Both the position numbers and the translations under genes were made by a program. A DNA stretch of 64,000 bases from Clitopilus passeckerianus (lineage: Eukaryota > Basidiomycota > Agaricomycetes > Agaricales > Entolomataceae), in NCBI GenBank assembly GCA_944990035.1, contig CALYLX010000011.1, forward strand, positions 186,001 to 250,000. Reading direction: 5' to 3'. This document shows, one piece after another, positions 21,103 through 35,500 of this stretch; the stretch's first letter is position 1, and each line of letters opens with the position of its first letter. The notes below the pieces were generated by a model. It was not told the DNA's origin. It searched no databases and worked only from the letters and a program-made list of their open reading frames with translations.

Positions 21103-24100
21103 CTAATCATCATCAGAGAACCCAAGAAGGCCAACGGCGCCTGTCCAATCGCGCCTTGGTTTCTCCTTTTGCCAGCCAGGTGGCGCTCCTAAACCAAACA
21201 ACTGTTAACTAGTATCCAAATGAAATGATACCACGCACCATCCTTCGGCAGCCCATTCCCTGCGACGACGATTAAAGGCAGCTCTATGAGCGGGACGTTT
21301 CCATATTGCATCGATTGCCTCAGAGATAGTGTCGTAGAGTTCCGTATATTCAGTCGATCGGAAATCGTGATCAACGTAAGCTCCTTCCCCGACAACGTAG
21401 CCATCGAAGACGTTTCGTATCTGGGAAAAGAGTGTTAAGCAGAAAGTTGTGCCGGCGAGTAAGCGATGAACTTACCACAGTCGCAACAAAGATGATCATA
21501 GAAATAGGAATTTCCTCACAAAGCCTGGTCGCATAAGATGCTGCAAGCGAATGTTTGCCTTCATAAAAGGCAGTGATAATTGTTTCCTTCAGAGCGGGAT
21601 GAGCAAAGTTTTTACGAATACCCTAGACAAACATATGTATCAGCCGCCTTCAAGAATAGTGACATAGGAAGTGGCGTACATTCTCATCATCTTCGTCGAG
21701 ATGGGCAAATTGCAAGCCCTCGCAGATAGCCTCTGTACGTTCCAAAATAACGGATTGCAACCCTTTCTGGTTGCCTGCAAGTATCCTGTGCCGGTCACGT
21801 TGGTTCTCGTCGTCGTCGTCTTCACTGTCGGCCGCAAGAGCTTCACCAGGTGAGAGAATGCGAAGATAGTATTTCTCCATCTGGAGGCGACACTTGCCCT
21901 TCACAAACCCTCGGTAGGTTGAGCTGCTCCATACCTAACGTGACGTTATCGATAGCGAAACATGGGTGTTCCAAGATCACTTACCAAGGTATCCATATCT
22001 TCCGTGTGGCCGTGATCTAAGGGAGAACGCGCATCAAGGAGGGGCATAGCTTGGATAGACTCAAACATACCTTCGATCTCCAGATTGACACCTCGTTCCT
22101 CAGCGACCCCGATCGCGGTAGAAACCATCTCGTTTGCAAGGTCGGTGCTGGGTGATCTCACTGGAAACGGGTTTACACAAGCAATCTGCCAACGCATCAT
22201 CACCTTCGCATCCACAAGCACAGCCTTTGTTCTGGGTTCGTAGAACGATAGAAGTTGAGGCCGAGGTTTCTTCCTTTTGTTAACGTCGTTGCTGTTCCGC
22301 GTATGCCTTTGACGATCGCGGATTTTCTTGCCAGGGCGTAGGGCTTTTGCAACCGTTCCGGATGGTGTCAAATCTTCATCTTCTGGTTCGTGGGCGTCAT
22401 CGTCTTCTTCTTGTGCGAGCTCTGCTTCAAGGTGCTCGTGTGAGATGTCCGGAGCCCTAATCCCAGATGCATCGGTTGTCAACACCGAGCCAATGGCAGG
22501 CGGTGGTGGCATGCGCGACCGCTGTCGGTAAGTGGCAAGGACGTCGGATTCTTGCATCTGCGCAGGGGTTGGTAGTCTGTGTTGCGACTGCTGCCGAAAA
22601 ACATTTGGAAGCCCGTTAGAAAGGAACCATTAGCAACTAGTGATCTGAACACACCGGCTTGCCATGGCAGCTAGACACCTCCTTCTCATGGGTTTCCATG
22701 GCCCTTGCAACTGTAGTTATGGTGTTAGCGACAGAAACTCGGGGGGGAATGTATGCTTACTCACTATCTGCTTTCTGGGACCGAAGCTGGCTGATCTTCT
22801 CTTTGATCGCCCGTATCTTCTGCGGACCTTTGCTTGTGGTCGGCTAGAGTAAAAAGTATGTAAATGGTTTGTGAACAGATAACGCCCTGACCAAACCGAC
22901 CTTCTCCTCAAGCCTTTTTAGCTCCTTTTGGCCTGCTGAAGTTAACTTCTGATGAAAACAGCAAGAACGGTTGCAACTCACTATCGCGTATACACTGGGC
23001 TATACCAAGATGCTGGAGCTGAAGAGTTGTGAAGACATAATCCTCTTCAGGCTCCTCGCCCCCAGTGCCGTGATCCTCATCTTCACCGACTGGGTTGCCT
23101 CGATTGTTATTATCCATGTCCTTCTCCGTTGCTAACTTTCATTGAACAGGGTGTTGCAATAGACCAGGAAGTACTCTTACCTCTGCCCTTTCCCTTGTCC
23201 TTTACACTCGTGGCGCCGTCACGATTGGACTGTTGGCCGGTGAGCTGTTCATCTATGGTAGGCTTCCTTTAGACGACTGCCTTGAATGAGAGGAGAGGAG
23301 GCGCTTACGAGTGCCTTTCCTTCTACTCCCGGAACCTGACGCCTTGATCCTCCGTGGATGAGAAGTTTTGGTCTTCTTGACGGGAGGTAAGTCTTCTTCA
23401 TTCTCATTGCTGGGTTGAACTCGTGAACGCTTGGGTTGTGCAGAGCTGGTAGGTTTACGTTTCTCTAGAAACAAAACATTAGTTTAGAAATGTCATTAAA
23501 ACCGGCAAGCTTGCACCATTATTGGGTTCGAGACCAGAATGGCTTCGATCTTCAAAATGACTTGACGATGCGCTACCGAGACCTATTGACATTCACGTAT
23601 AGAAGAGGTCAGTTATAGTAAGGAAAGAACGAATACCTGAGTGTTACTTACCTTGAGTAGGCGCCTGTAAGATCTTGTTCTTGTGAATTTTCTGATGCGC
23701 TACAGAAAGTAGACCGTGAGTCCAAAAACGGCCGTTATCTATAGAACTCAATGCACACCTTGCGATTTAGTCAGACTTTGCTTTTCTCTTGTTCTCTCGG
23801 GCTCTGATTTGAGCTTTTCCACCCCACCTAAATGAGAATCTTCCTCATTTTCGTCATCCGTCTCCGATTCAGAGTTTGATCCGGCGGGGGGCATGTATTC
23901 TTCCTCGGTGCCATTTGCTTCAAATGGGTCTTCGCCTTCAAAGGCACCACTGCCTAGCGATCGATGGGACATCCTGGGATGCTTATGCGCAGGCTTGCTT
24001 GGTGGAGCTAGATGCAGGGACCAGTCAGTTGAGCGAATTGAAATACCAGAGGAATGTGTTAAGCGTACACTGTGGACCATTATTGGGCTCATCATCTGGT

Positions 24101-25273
24101 TCAAGGTTTCTTGGAACGTTGTTGCTGGCCTGCTGAGTGCGTCGAGGAGAACCTAGTAGTGATAAGAGGATACAAGTCAGATGGCTGTAAACGATAAAGG
24201 TGCACGAAGCATGAAGCTTACCAATCATTTCCTCGTCGGAATCTGGCACGCTCGCGGCGGTACCCTGAGGTGAAGTGGCCACTATGCTGCGCTGATCATC
24301 CTTCCTGGTGACTCCTTGCTTTCTGTTTGCCGCTTGAAGGTCAATAAACGGTCCTGCATTGGGTGGATTACTCTTGGTGGTTACGTGCCCTTGGGAGCTT
24401 AGGGATTTTCATTCTCACCTGACAATTCTTTTCCAACATTTCCTGGGCTGGCGACTGGGCTGGCGACTGGAGAGGGAGCTTCATCCCGCAAGGCAGATAA
24501 ATGCTTGGGAGCTTCTCAGAGATCAGCGAAATAAACGTACATCTGGAAGCAATCTCAGCATATGTTGGCTGGCGCAGTTCTGGTGTTTTGGGCCTCGTAT
24601 CTTTCTCGGATTCTTCGACCGCACCTGTGGCTGCAACATCCCTCAGCATTCAGCCTTTTGGAAGCTTTACTGATGCAAAAGAAACTCACTGTTGACTTTG
24701 AACTTAGCCACGTTCGTAGGGGCAGGTGGGAAGACGAGGCCAAACCCCGCTGTACGATCATTTGCGATGATTAGCTTAGGGCCAGGGGGGTCTGTTTTGC
24801 CAACGCTGGAGCTTCTAGCATTCGCTAACTCTGTGCCGCTGTTGGCTTTCCTGGCAGCCGTGGCCTTTGTTTTATCAGCACCTTTACCTCCACCGGTGTT
24901 CTCAACGAGCTTGGCAGCTTTCTGTGATGGGGGCGTTAGGACTTTCGAAGCGATGATTGTCAGAACATGCACCTTCGATGTACGTTTCTTTGTAACCACG
25001 GGCGGAGCCATGTCATTCTCGGGGAGGTTGCTGGGAACTGCAGTCAAGGCCCCACGCTTTCGTGGCTTTGGTTCCAGCCTCGAGCTTATCGGCGCATTTT
25101 TCTAACTGGTCGGTATGGCCACCTTTGCCAGCAGTCTGGCGCTTGGGCCGCCCACCAGGAGATTCTAATGGTGACATGGCACCAGTTTGAGATGCAACGA
25201 GAGCCTTGGATAGAACTACAGACATACCGTGAACTCCTGAATTCTCGACGTCACTAGCAGGCTGGGCAGGCAT
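21103..25273 (-). pseudogene. DUF6532-like cargo gene, copy 2 (frameshifted)
   Basis: Collinear with 14420-18588. The start ATG is 25273-25271 and the stop is at 21103. Compared with copy 1 it lacks five bases in the lysine/arginine-rich stretch (ATKRKRG in copy 1, near 25063), which shifts the frame, and has a one-base insertion near 24389. It also has one extra in-frame Glu codon near 23397 (NENEEDLPP). The DUF6532-like C-terminal exons are the same as in copy 1. If the small indels are sequencing errors the gene would be intact. Confidence 0.6.
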
Positions 25274-25495
25274 GGTAAGCAATAGGCAGGTGAGTTACTT
25301 TCACAAATATTTGATATGTTTCTACTGAGACAATGCGGGGACAAGCAGATGTCTGTTCGTGTTTCCTAGACTATTTGAAGCTCCCAGAAAGGTTTCAGGT
25401 CCGTTCAACTTTGACGGCATGACTTTCAAATTTCAGGGCCCAAATAGAATAGATTGTCATGAAGATTTGAGTGACACTACTACAGGACGACATTA

Positions 25496-26181
25496 CTAAT
25501 TTAAAACTAAGTTGATTGGACCGTGGGCTGGGCTTTGAATCGTAATCCCTGTGTTGAGTAAGAAACGGCAAGAGAAGCAAGGTTCGAAGTGAACTCACCG
25601 GTAGGAGACTGCTGAGAGGGAAGTTCGGGCGCGGTCGCAGGCGCTGGTATTCCAAAAGGCTCAGGAAACGACCCCCATGCTGTGTCTTTCCAAACGGAGA
25701 GTCATGCGGCCCATCGCCTCGTCGGCCTTGTGGACACGTTCCCGAGCAGCTAGGCATGTTCTCAGGATGGATCGCAGCTGTCGCTCTGCCAGCTCTCTGT
25801 GTCCTCGAGCTGCAATCTGTTCTAGGCGAATACGTTGTAGCGCCTGAAAGGTTTCCTCGTCGATGTTGAGGTCTGGTGACTGTAGGAGGGTAGCTAGTTA
25901 ACTGCTGTATTCAAATCCAAGAGCGGTTTCCATACCCAAAATAGCATGTGTCTCCAATCTCTATCAGCATGCTCGTCGTTCAGAGTAGTCGTACTTGAAT
26001 TGGATCCTTCCGGTTGTTCTTGTGTGGATGTCTGCAAGGCGTCGATGTCACCATTTGCCAGTGTGTCAACATTTGTCTCGAGCTGGGCCTGGGCTGCTGG
26101 GTAGGATGGGAGTCCGAAAATTTCTGCTTGACGCTCCTCTTCTGAGTCTGATACGTGTGTTGTTGTTGATCTGGCGGGCAT
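25496..26181 (-). CDS. Small helical charged protein, transposon cargo, copy 2
   Basis: Mirror of 13508-14195, with the same start MPARSTTTHV at 26181 and the same intron positions. Small differences from copy 1 lie near 25610-25680 (RPNFPLSSLLP in one frame), so the middle exon may carry a frameshift. Function unknown; see copy 1. Confidence 0.5.
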
Positions 26182-26447
26182 GCCTATATGACTTGGACAA
26201 GGACCAGAGAGTCGTTACGTTCAACTTGGAACTGCATTAGCACCAAATTGAAATACGGATGCCCTTGATTTGACGACTGTGGGAAAGGCAGTGTGATCTC
26301 ACTAGATTCAAAGTTCATTCAAAGCAATTCCACATGCATTAGGTGCCGCATTAGATATATCACGACAGAAGAAAATAATGGTATGGAATATTGGTAATCT
26401 GAACATACGGATAAGCAATGACGAAAGTCCAGAGATGAGATATGTAG

Positions 26448-28031
26448 CTAATTCCACTTGACGTCATCCAAAGTAGAAATCAGGCCTAACCCTGCCTCCC
26501 ATCGCAACGGCTTCAAGAGCTGTAGCCTCCGATATTCGGTCGGGTTCTCGAACTGAAGTCCAACTTCCGTCGAAAATCCTGCATCCACATATTGGAATAA
26601 GCCGCCGGCGCAGAATTGTGTGAAAGAGAGTCGTATATCCCCTGCTTGAACAGGAATATTTGAGTGCGTTAGAGTGGCTGACGGCACCAGGATGGTGGAT
26701 CCATGAGGGAATTCAATCACGAGCTTGAGCTCCCATAGCACGATGTGTCCCCCTTTGGTCGAATCAAAACGTCCAAGAGCCGTGATGGCACAAAAGCCAA
26801 AAGGGACATTCATCACATCGCGGTGCTTATAGCACCAAACATTTTCTGCAAAATTAAATGCGGCACAGGGGAAAACGGAGAGGTCGCCAAAGATCCTGGT
26901 CTTCTTCAAGTCAGGAAAGTGGTTCCAGAGCTTGTCGAGACGCTCAGCGTAGTACCTGTAGACGTTTGGTTGCCAGAGCTGGAAGACACCTAGTGAAGCA
27001 GTTAAAATGGGATACCCGGAGACGAAAAAGGTACTTACTGCTAGCATAAGACGCCAGTCTCCGAATGCTTGAATTGCGTAGAATGCCCCAGAGCATATCT
27101 GTGTAAGGATCCGTCTCTAGAAACCGGGGTTCTTGATGCCCAATTCCGTACGTTACTCCAATGTTGAGGGCCGGAAAACCGCCTCTTCGGTGAGTCTCGT
27201 CTTTCTTATTGAAATGGGTGGAACGGGTAGCTTCTAGCATCACCTCTAGAGCCTCGTTGGTGGCGTCTCGGTAGGTGGATTCGTTGGGCATCCCGCATAG
27301 GGTGACGCAGATTTTGCCGTTTGAGTCGAGAATTGGACGGGGTTCGCTTGATGTTTGCTTTCAGTACGCAAGGATGAGCCCCGGATTAGATAAATCACTC
27401 ACATCCCGTCCCATCTTTCTAATCGAAAATCCGGGTGGCACTTGAGAAAATGGTCCAAGGATTTGTATTCTTTGCGAGCTTCGCCATCAGGAGCGGCAGG
27501 TTTGGACTTGTAGGCGCCTTTGAGCGCAGGCATATCGTTGGCGGTAAAATCGGAAGCCACTTCGGATGGCTCTGATAGTTGGATGTATTCTGCTCGAGTC
27601 CTACTGGAGGCTCTGCGGGTGAGTGGTGTCTTCTGAGAGGCCTGGTTTCGTCGGGCCCGGGAACGCTTAGCGTTTCGCCAGCTCTGGCGCGCACTTGCAG
27701 GCGGTGGAGATGAGGGATTGGCAGTATTGGAAGCAGCGCACGGAGGAGTGGAAGGGGTAGCCGCAGCTAGAGGAGCCAATCGATCGGTCTTTGTTGAAGA
27801 AGAGGTCGATCGTTCTACGATGGAGCTATCGATAGCGGCAGGTGCTAGGTTCAAAGCCGAGGCGTTCTCGAGGTCGTGCTTGCGTTTCTGTGAGCTAGGC
27901 CGGAGCTTTCCGAGGCCTAAATCCTCCTCAATGGTTAATGGTTCGTCCTCATAGGCCACCTGCAGCAAATCTCCTAGGTTCAGAGGGTCAACGGCAAATA
28001 TGGCCCGAAGGCCGTTGAGAAATGAAGCCAT
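26448..28031 (-). CDS. TET/JBP-like 2-oxoglutarate/Fe(II) dioxygenase, copy 2
   Basis: Exons 28031-27403, 27346-27039 and 26989-26448 give a 492-aa product. The one amino-acid difference I noticed from copy 1 is Val to Ile in the N-terminal basic region (RTRAEYIQL). The HRD motif, the distal His (LTHSN) and the Arg of GDIRLSF are all present. It is the only large cargo gene with no disabling indel in either copy, while the neighbouring transposase and DUF6532-like gene have some. Role as for copy 1: predicted oxidation of methylated pyrimidines in DNA. Confidence 0.88.
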
Positions 28032-28857
28032 GGACGCTGAGTGCTTGTTAGTCCGCTGAACAGGGTTTGAAAGTAGGCAATAGAAACTTACGTTGTGATG
28101 AGTGAAGTCTAAAGGGTGGATCCAGCGCTAATTGGTTTTGTGACGATTCGAATGGGAGTCGAGGGTTTGAACGTGGCAGATAGCCCAGAACGGAAAACGC
28201 GAGTGTTTATCGTCCGCTTTGATTGCTAACACCATAGTGGTAGGCCTGAAACCTTCCTGTGACTGCAAGTCAGCAGCCATATGGCTCCAGGGCGCGTATC
28301 AGAGAAGAAAAACTACAACCTCCAGGAGCGTTATTTACAATGCGAACAAAGGCTACTCTACCCGGATCCTGGGGGAATCCGTCTATGTAGAGCTCCTTTG
28401 TTCACAGGGTAAATAGCGCCCATGGAGTTGAGTCCAGTAGTAGAATTTAATGCATTAGCTGAATCTTCTGAACGTGTCTTCAGGGGAGAATAGCAGGAAG
28501 GTGTGCGTGGCGCAGTGTGCTTACCTTTCTATTCTCACGATCTTTCATCAACCGCCGTTGAATTCGAATATTGACGACGCGTCTGACGCGTGCAATGAAT
28601 AGAATCAAACACGCCCGGCGTGTTTCCGCTAGCTTATCTGACTGTGATCCTTGGAGCCCAAATTCTGGACGATCCTGGCGGATATACGAAGCTCCTACGT
28701 GTAATTTATTTCCAACGCATTTCATTAACACAATATATAACAACTGACAACTTGAATGGAGATGAAAGACGTCATTAAGAAATGTAAGTACAAAAGCGGT
28801 CTATATACCGAGCAGAGTCGGGGCACAGATGGGGATCAGAGAGGGTGATTTCGACTT
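28032..28857. other. Intergenic region of copy 2 (mirror of 10829-11657)
   Basis: No gene seen. It holds the same CpG-rich hairpin as copy 1 (about 28610-28628). G-runs near 28370 differ in length from copy 1. Confidence 0.5.
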
Positions 28858-31800
28858 TCAAGCCTCCAGATTGAGCTGGTTGAGGGCGTAGTAGAGCTCT
28901 TTCTCAAAAAAGGAGTTTAACCACACCTCTCGGCTGTAGGTTAGAATGTTTGATCTGGTTAGGCACCGGTTTGCAACAGCTCCAAAGCGAGGAACGAGGT
29001 CCACATGGGAGCGTAGGCTTGAAAGGAGGACAATGTCTCCCACATTTGAGCCATCCGCCCGCTGTGCACATTTCAGAAGGTACATTGAGGTCGACGGCTC
29101 GGGGCCCTGAGCGCCTCGAAACCTTTGATTTAGCTGTGGCACTATGTCAAATCGCTGGACATAGGCTAGGAACCTGTCCGGCAGGTTGACTAGTCCAGGT
29201 GTGGGCACAATTCGAAAGATGAGCCGGGTTTGAACAACCTGGTGACCTAGAAGAGGGGTCTGATTCTGATTTGGATAATTAAGAGGAATGTATTCACGCA
29301 CCACAAAGGCCAGAGCTTGGCCAGATCTTCTCTGGGTCGACATTCAGTATTGCAGCATCGTATCGACCCGCGGGGTCAGCGTCGTTTGGATCCGGAGGCG
29401 AGGCGTTGATTGTGCGTGCCGGTAATGTTGAATAAGGCTTGTAATATGACTTCCTCAATGCGTACGCTTTTCCAGACCTCGATCAAAGAGAACGGAAGGC
29501 TGATTGGTTCTGGGACGGCATGGCGCCTCCCACCGACCTCTAATCTGGCCCCCAACCGGATGCGAGTGACGTACTCAGCCAGAGCTGGAATGAGGTCAGG
29601 GAGCTGGAATGTTTCGGATACTGCCTGGGGTTTGGTTCGTCTAATTGCGGGATCCCGGGATAAATGAAAGGCTATAGAATGATTCCGTGTGGTAAACGTG
29701 CGGAGTGGTCGAAGGATATTCGATTCCTCCAATACGGAGTCTCGGAGATTGGAGGCGGAAAGCGCAAAGTAATCCAAACTGGACCCGGTTGGATCTCGCA
29801 CATTAGCTTGTCGTCCTTCCGTCTCTCCGGGTTCCGAGTCCCCAAGTTGATGGCTGGACGGAGCATCCCAAAGAGAATCGAGGCTTTCTGTCGCCTCTCC
29901 CTTCAAGGTAGTTCCCAATTCAAAGCGGTCGCATTTATCAAGTCAGTCGAGATAGCGGCATATCTGAGCTTCGTACCCGGTATTATTCGATGCGCGAGCT
30001 GGATCTTTGACAGCACGAATGTGTGCATTCTCAGTAACCTCCGCGGTCCACTGCATTGGCACACCATTCTCCCGAATGTTTGCCACCACGCTCTGCATGA
30101 ATTCCAGTTTAGGAATATACCAATTGTCGATCATTTTGTTCTTCTTCCCTCGCCGCCCTCCATTTTCGGTAATCGAATCTTTATGCTCATGGAATGTGTC
30201 CAGTGCTTCTGAGATCCTGTCAAGGAGCGCTTCGCTTATCTCGGGAGCCTGCCCAAGATAGCGAAAATCCAAGAGGGATCGGACGGCGATTATGAAGTCT
30301 TTGGGCGCGGCATCGGCGATAATCGGTATGATGTACCTCTGCATTTCACGATGCTCTCGACAAGTTACTTGTTTGAGCTTGGAGATGCCTTCTTGGAACT
30401 GTCGGAAGCCGGTATGTGGGTGCAGCACCGAGAAACGAAAATCAATCTCTGCGGCACCCACCACGTTGATGCACCATCTAGCATCGTGGTCCCACCACAT
30501 CTTGTGCCAATGATGCAGTGGTTCTGGCGTGAGGAATATCGACGGCTCTGCCAATGGCCAGTCGCGCCAAAACGGTTCATGTACGCCGTTCAGCCTGTAT
30601 TTCTGAACCGCATTGATTCGATAGGCCTCGATGTCGTCCCAAGGGTCTGCCTCTTCTCGAAGTGCGTCCAGTTGCTCCAGGGTCTTCTCAGCCGTCCGCG
30701 GCGTGTGGCGGAATGGGTCGCCGAAGGTCTTATGGGAGGCCAAGGTAACAGATGACGTCTTTCCTGCTACTCCTGCTATTAATGCGGACTCTGGGGTGTC
30801 GACCACGCATGAAGCAATTGGAGTGAAGCAATATCGGGAAAATCCTTGCGGATCGCTCATCATTTTTCCGAACTCTGCAGCTTGCTTAAGAGGTTTCAAG
30901 ATAAAGTCAAGGCACTCATGAAAGAGTCGATTTGCTAGTAAGCCGGTGATGTCCTTATTAGGGTGTATAAAAGTGGGGATTGGTAGTAGGCCGAGTAAGA
31001 GATACGCATTATTCGATGACTTTGAGCGATACTCTTTTGCCAGATTTGCCAGCGAGATGAAGAGGGGGTAAGCATTGCGACCTCCTGTCATAACAGAGAT
31101 GTTTGTTTTGTCCGTTGAGAGAATCGTGCCCAACAGGGTAGCTCCTGAGGGAAGTCTCTCCTGCAGGCTCAGTATTAGTTTCTCAGAAAGATAGATGTTT
31201 GTCTGAGCTACGTACCTGCATTTCCCATGCTCTGTCGCCAGATAACCATTCTGAGTATATTCGCTGAGTCTTCTCGACTGTAGCGTACAGCCGATATGGC
31301 TCCAGCCCTATGTGGTTCTCGATATTTGGCCGTTGGAGTATGTCTTGCAGACACTCTAGGGGGTCGCGGTAGTACAAGGCCACAGGTTTCTTAGTCGGAA
31401 ATGAGGGCCGTGGCGGCCAGGCAACGGTCTTCCAGCGAGGGCCAGAGGGTAATATTTCAGCGCGACTCTGCAGAGCTTTTGCAGTTCGAAACGATAAATT
31501 CAATGATTTGATCTACGAAATAGACAGTGTGAGCATTAATGGGCTAGCTATCGGTCATTGTAGGGTTGAACGCACCATATCAAGCTCAAGAAACTCCTGA
31601 GTGTCAGCAAGGCTGAGTTTAGACTTGAGTAGAAAACTCGCAAGCTGCCACTCCTCCTTCGATTGAAATGGGTAGTACGGAAGCTCGGATCTTTCACCTT
31701 CATGTAGATCGGTATTGAAGACATCCATGAACGTTTGGCCATCGCCATATGTTAGAGAGGGCTTCGGGAACGGCTCCACAAAACGGTCGAATCGTCGGTC

Positions 31801-32230
31801 TGGAGTTGAGTTTCTGTCGGAAGATTGATAATTGAGATCTGAAGCTTCCGTACTAGAACGTGAGCGTGGATCGGTATCTCGATCGACCTCCATATTCGCG
31901 TCACCGTAATCTGGAGTACCCTCTGCTGGTAGGCGCCACCTCGCTGTTGTCGTCGTCAACGGTCATTTGGTCGTTTTCCTGTTCATTCTCATTGGCGACC
32001 GTCCATCGACCTTCGTTGATGCTCTGATTGGTATGAATTGGCATTTGTGGTTGGTTTTCCGCATCAGATCCTTCACGAAGATCCTCTATGGCCGCATTTC
32101 GTGACGACTGAGAGCCTTTATCGCGTTCTCGTTGAGCCTTACAATTGGAATGAGGTTGATTCATGTGTTGCCGTAGGTGTGTTTCCTTCTCAAATCGCGC
32201 GCCACAGAACATGCACCAAATTCCTGGCAT
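28858..32230 (-). pseudogene. Plavaka-type transposase, copy 2 (frameshifts plus in-frame TGA)
   Basis: Start ATG at 32230-32228, end at 28858. The central block is intact over 396 codons (31133-29943), including NLAKEYRSKSSNNAYLLLGL, where copy 1 is frameshifted. The N-terminal linker has indels instead: a shorter G-run near 31919, and losses near 31797 and 31820. There is a further shift near 29450 in the C-terminal part. The TGA after CRYLD (about 29943-29945) is shared with copy 1. Between the two copies every segment is open except at the shared TGA. Expected role as in copy 1. Confidence 0.8.
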
Positions 32231-32581
32231 TGTTTCAAGTAAAGGTACAACAAAGATTGTGCTAGTCCACAAATGAAGAGAAGGGAGTTTAGGATCGGTT
32301 CCAGAATTTGACTCGGTGGTATGGGTTTGAAAGCGTGTGAACGCGCCTTGGAGGCTGAGCGCCGATCCTCACCACCACCAACCCAAACTTGAACTTGATC
32401 ATTGTGATGTCGCCACCGCTCAGCCTTGCGCTCTCAAGAGTACGAATGCGGATTGCTCACGCTTCCGGCCATTTGCCAGCAACTCTTGGGGATTGTGCCG
32501 CCAATTTCATTCTGGCATGGCGACTCTTCTTTGAAACCCGTTAAAAGCTCCCTCGTACATGTTCACCCTCGCTTTTGACGT

Positions 32582-35500
32582 CTATACCTCATCTGGAGCA
32601 ACTTCTATCGCACCGTTCGAATACGGAGTTGAATTCCCTTTCAACCTAATCAAACTGAAGGCTCCACCCGAAACCATTCGCAATGCATGGTCACCGCTTC
32701 CCATATTCCTCGGCGTATGAGCGCAAAATGAAGAAGTGTAGTTCGGAATCCTTTCACCTGAGGAAATCGTGAGTTGCCATTTGTGTATAGCATGGTGCAC
32801 AATTACTCAGCTTCCATCTATCTAAAGCCTACTCAGCGTTCAGATAGAACATCCCAAGGTGACGGACGAGGCTACACACAAGCCCAAGATTGGAGGACTC
32901 ATAGACCCTCATATGAGAACCGTAAGCCGGAACTCAAGGTGTTAGACTTGCGATGAAAGGATATCGGAATGGCGGGGTCATTTCGGTCGCATTGAACGGC
33001 GTGCGAGCCAGTTTTCAATCGAAGTGAGTTGTTTTGGTCCTGTCGTCGAATTCATTAGTGACCATGGCCTTGTTTTTGCTTCCAGGTTTCATCATTAAAG
33101 TAAAGAAAACTCTGGAGAGTGCACCTGTGAATTTCAGGAAGCTGAAAGCAGATATCGTGAGTAGCGTCTCTCCTTTTTACTTGTTTTGCTTCCCCACACC
33201 CCGTTGTTCTGGGCTCTCTCCGTTATGGACTCGGAGAACCCTAACCTCGCACCACATTTGTTTTCTCGACAAGGGCGTTCAGCTAGCCGGGGTGGAGGAT
33301 TGTATGGCACACGTTTTCAATCGCTTGAGCACGCAAAGACATGTGGCATGTTGTGCTCGGTGGAAGGGCCCGCCACGCACAGCTGTTACGCAGCCTTGGC
33401 GTGTGCGCTCAGGCACTATTGAACTCGATCCTTCAACAAATCATGCATTATCCCTTTGATCACCACTGATTGTATTTCCTTAGCATTGAATTTTGGGCCA
33501 CATGTAGATTCCGGCTTCGCAGACAAATTTCGCCACACCAAACCCCGAAAGCTCGCATGAGCATGATCTGGTTGTATTGCGAAACGAGAACCACCTGCGA
33601 GCACAACGACCCCAAAGAAGAAGGTGCTGAAGGTGAGGTCGAGGAGCTTAAAAAGGGTCACGGTGGATGCGGCCATATACAGCCTCAGATCCGTAAAGAA
33701 GGACTGAAGTTGTTTTTGCAACACAGGTTTGTAGACCTGCCCTGGGATCCAACATTACTTACTGGTCCGCTTCAGGTCAGTCGGTTGACGCGCTAGCTCT
33801 TTATATGATATTAACATGCTTTTCGCCAGTTCCACGTTGCTAATTACATGGATAATGATATTGCTGGCATTCCTCAAGCTCTTCAGAAATCCGGTTTGCC
33901 TGTGAAGACAATTTGTGCTCAGCTGAAGGGCAAGGAAGGATGTCTTCGAGGCAATTTGATGGGCAAGTGTGTCGACTTCTCGGCACGTCCTGCCATTACT
34001 GGTGACCCCAATCTGGAACTGGACAAGGTCAGTGTACCAAGAAGCATTGCCATGAATCTGACGTTCCTCGAGCGTTGTGAGTATCCATGCCTTGACGATA
34101 TCAGCACTTGATCTGACGTATCCTATCCAGTTACTCCGTATAACATCGTCTACCTGCAAGAGCTGGTGCGGAATGGACCGACAGCATACTCTCGTGCTTG
34201 CTATGTCATTTGTGATGCTGGTGAACAGATATATTTGAGGTCCAACAAGTGTGCGGATGCATTCCTGGAGTACGTTTGGGTTGTCGACAGGCATCTGAAA
34301 AACAGAGAGTAAGTACTACTAAATCTGGTATTCGGGGACGACAGGCTGATGAAGTCCTTAGCTTCGTGCTGTTCAATCGCCAGCCCTCCCTACACAAGAT
34401 GAGTATGGCTGATACCGCACTGAAGTAAGTTTTTCTTATTGTATCTACTCGATTGACTTAATTTGTAATTCAGCCTTCCGTCTGAATCTCTGTTACCCCT
34501 CCCTACAATGCCGATTTTGATGGTGACGAAATGAACATGCGGTATGTCCGTTCAAATATTCATCAACATACGGTTCCCTAATTTCATTACAGCGTTCCCC
34601 AATGTGAAGAGACTCGTGCTGAGCTAAGCCAGATAGCATGGGTTGCAAAACAGGTTGGTCTGTCGACTTGCTGGAGTTTTCACCTTCTAATCCAACAATT
34701 ATAGATCATCTCCCCGCAGGCCAACAAGCCGGTTATGGTTATCGTGCAAGACACCCTCTGTGGCATTCGCAAACTCACCCTTGCAACCTCACCCTTCGCA
34801 ACACCTTCCTTGACTGGAATCAAGTTCAGAATATCCTCCTATGGGTCCTGGAATGGGATGGCACAATACCCACACCTGCTATCATCAAGCCCAAACTGTT
34901 CTGGACCGGCAAACAGATATTGAGCATGGCCATTCCTCGATGCATCAAGATCCACCGCGCACCTGAGCCAAAGTCATCTAGCCCAGTGTTTAATGGCGGC
35001 GTTCTCATCGGGAATGGCGAACTTATCTTCGACATCGTCGAGAAGAAGACCGTCGGAGCCTCGCAAGGAGGTCTTATCCATGTCGTCTTCCGCGAGGAGG
35101 GTCCGGAAGTCACACGTGGGCTCTTCACTGGACCCCAACAAGTAGTCAACTATTGGCTGTTCCACAACGGTTTCTCGATCGGAATCGGTGACACCATTGC
35201 GGATCCAAAAACCATTGCCTACATCACCGAGACAAACGCAGAGAAGAAGGCTAACGTTGCACAAATCATCAAGGATGCCAGTCACGATAGGTTGAAAGCC
35301 GCCCCTGGTATGACCATTCGAGAGTCATTCGAGTCTCTAGCCGAGCGTCAGCTCAACTTGGCTCATGAGACATCCGGTCAATGCGCACAGAGGCGTTTGA
35401 CGGAGGACAACAACGTGAGGCAGATGGTGGTCGCAGGATTCAAGGGTTCATTCGTCGACATCTCACAGAAGTCTGTCTGTGCCGGCCAACAATCCGTGGA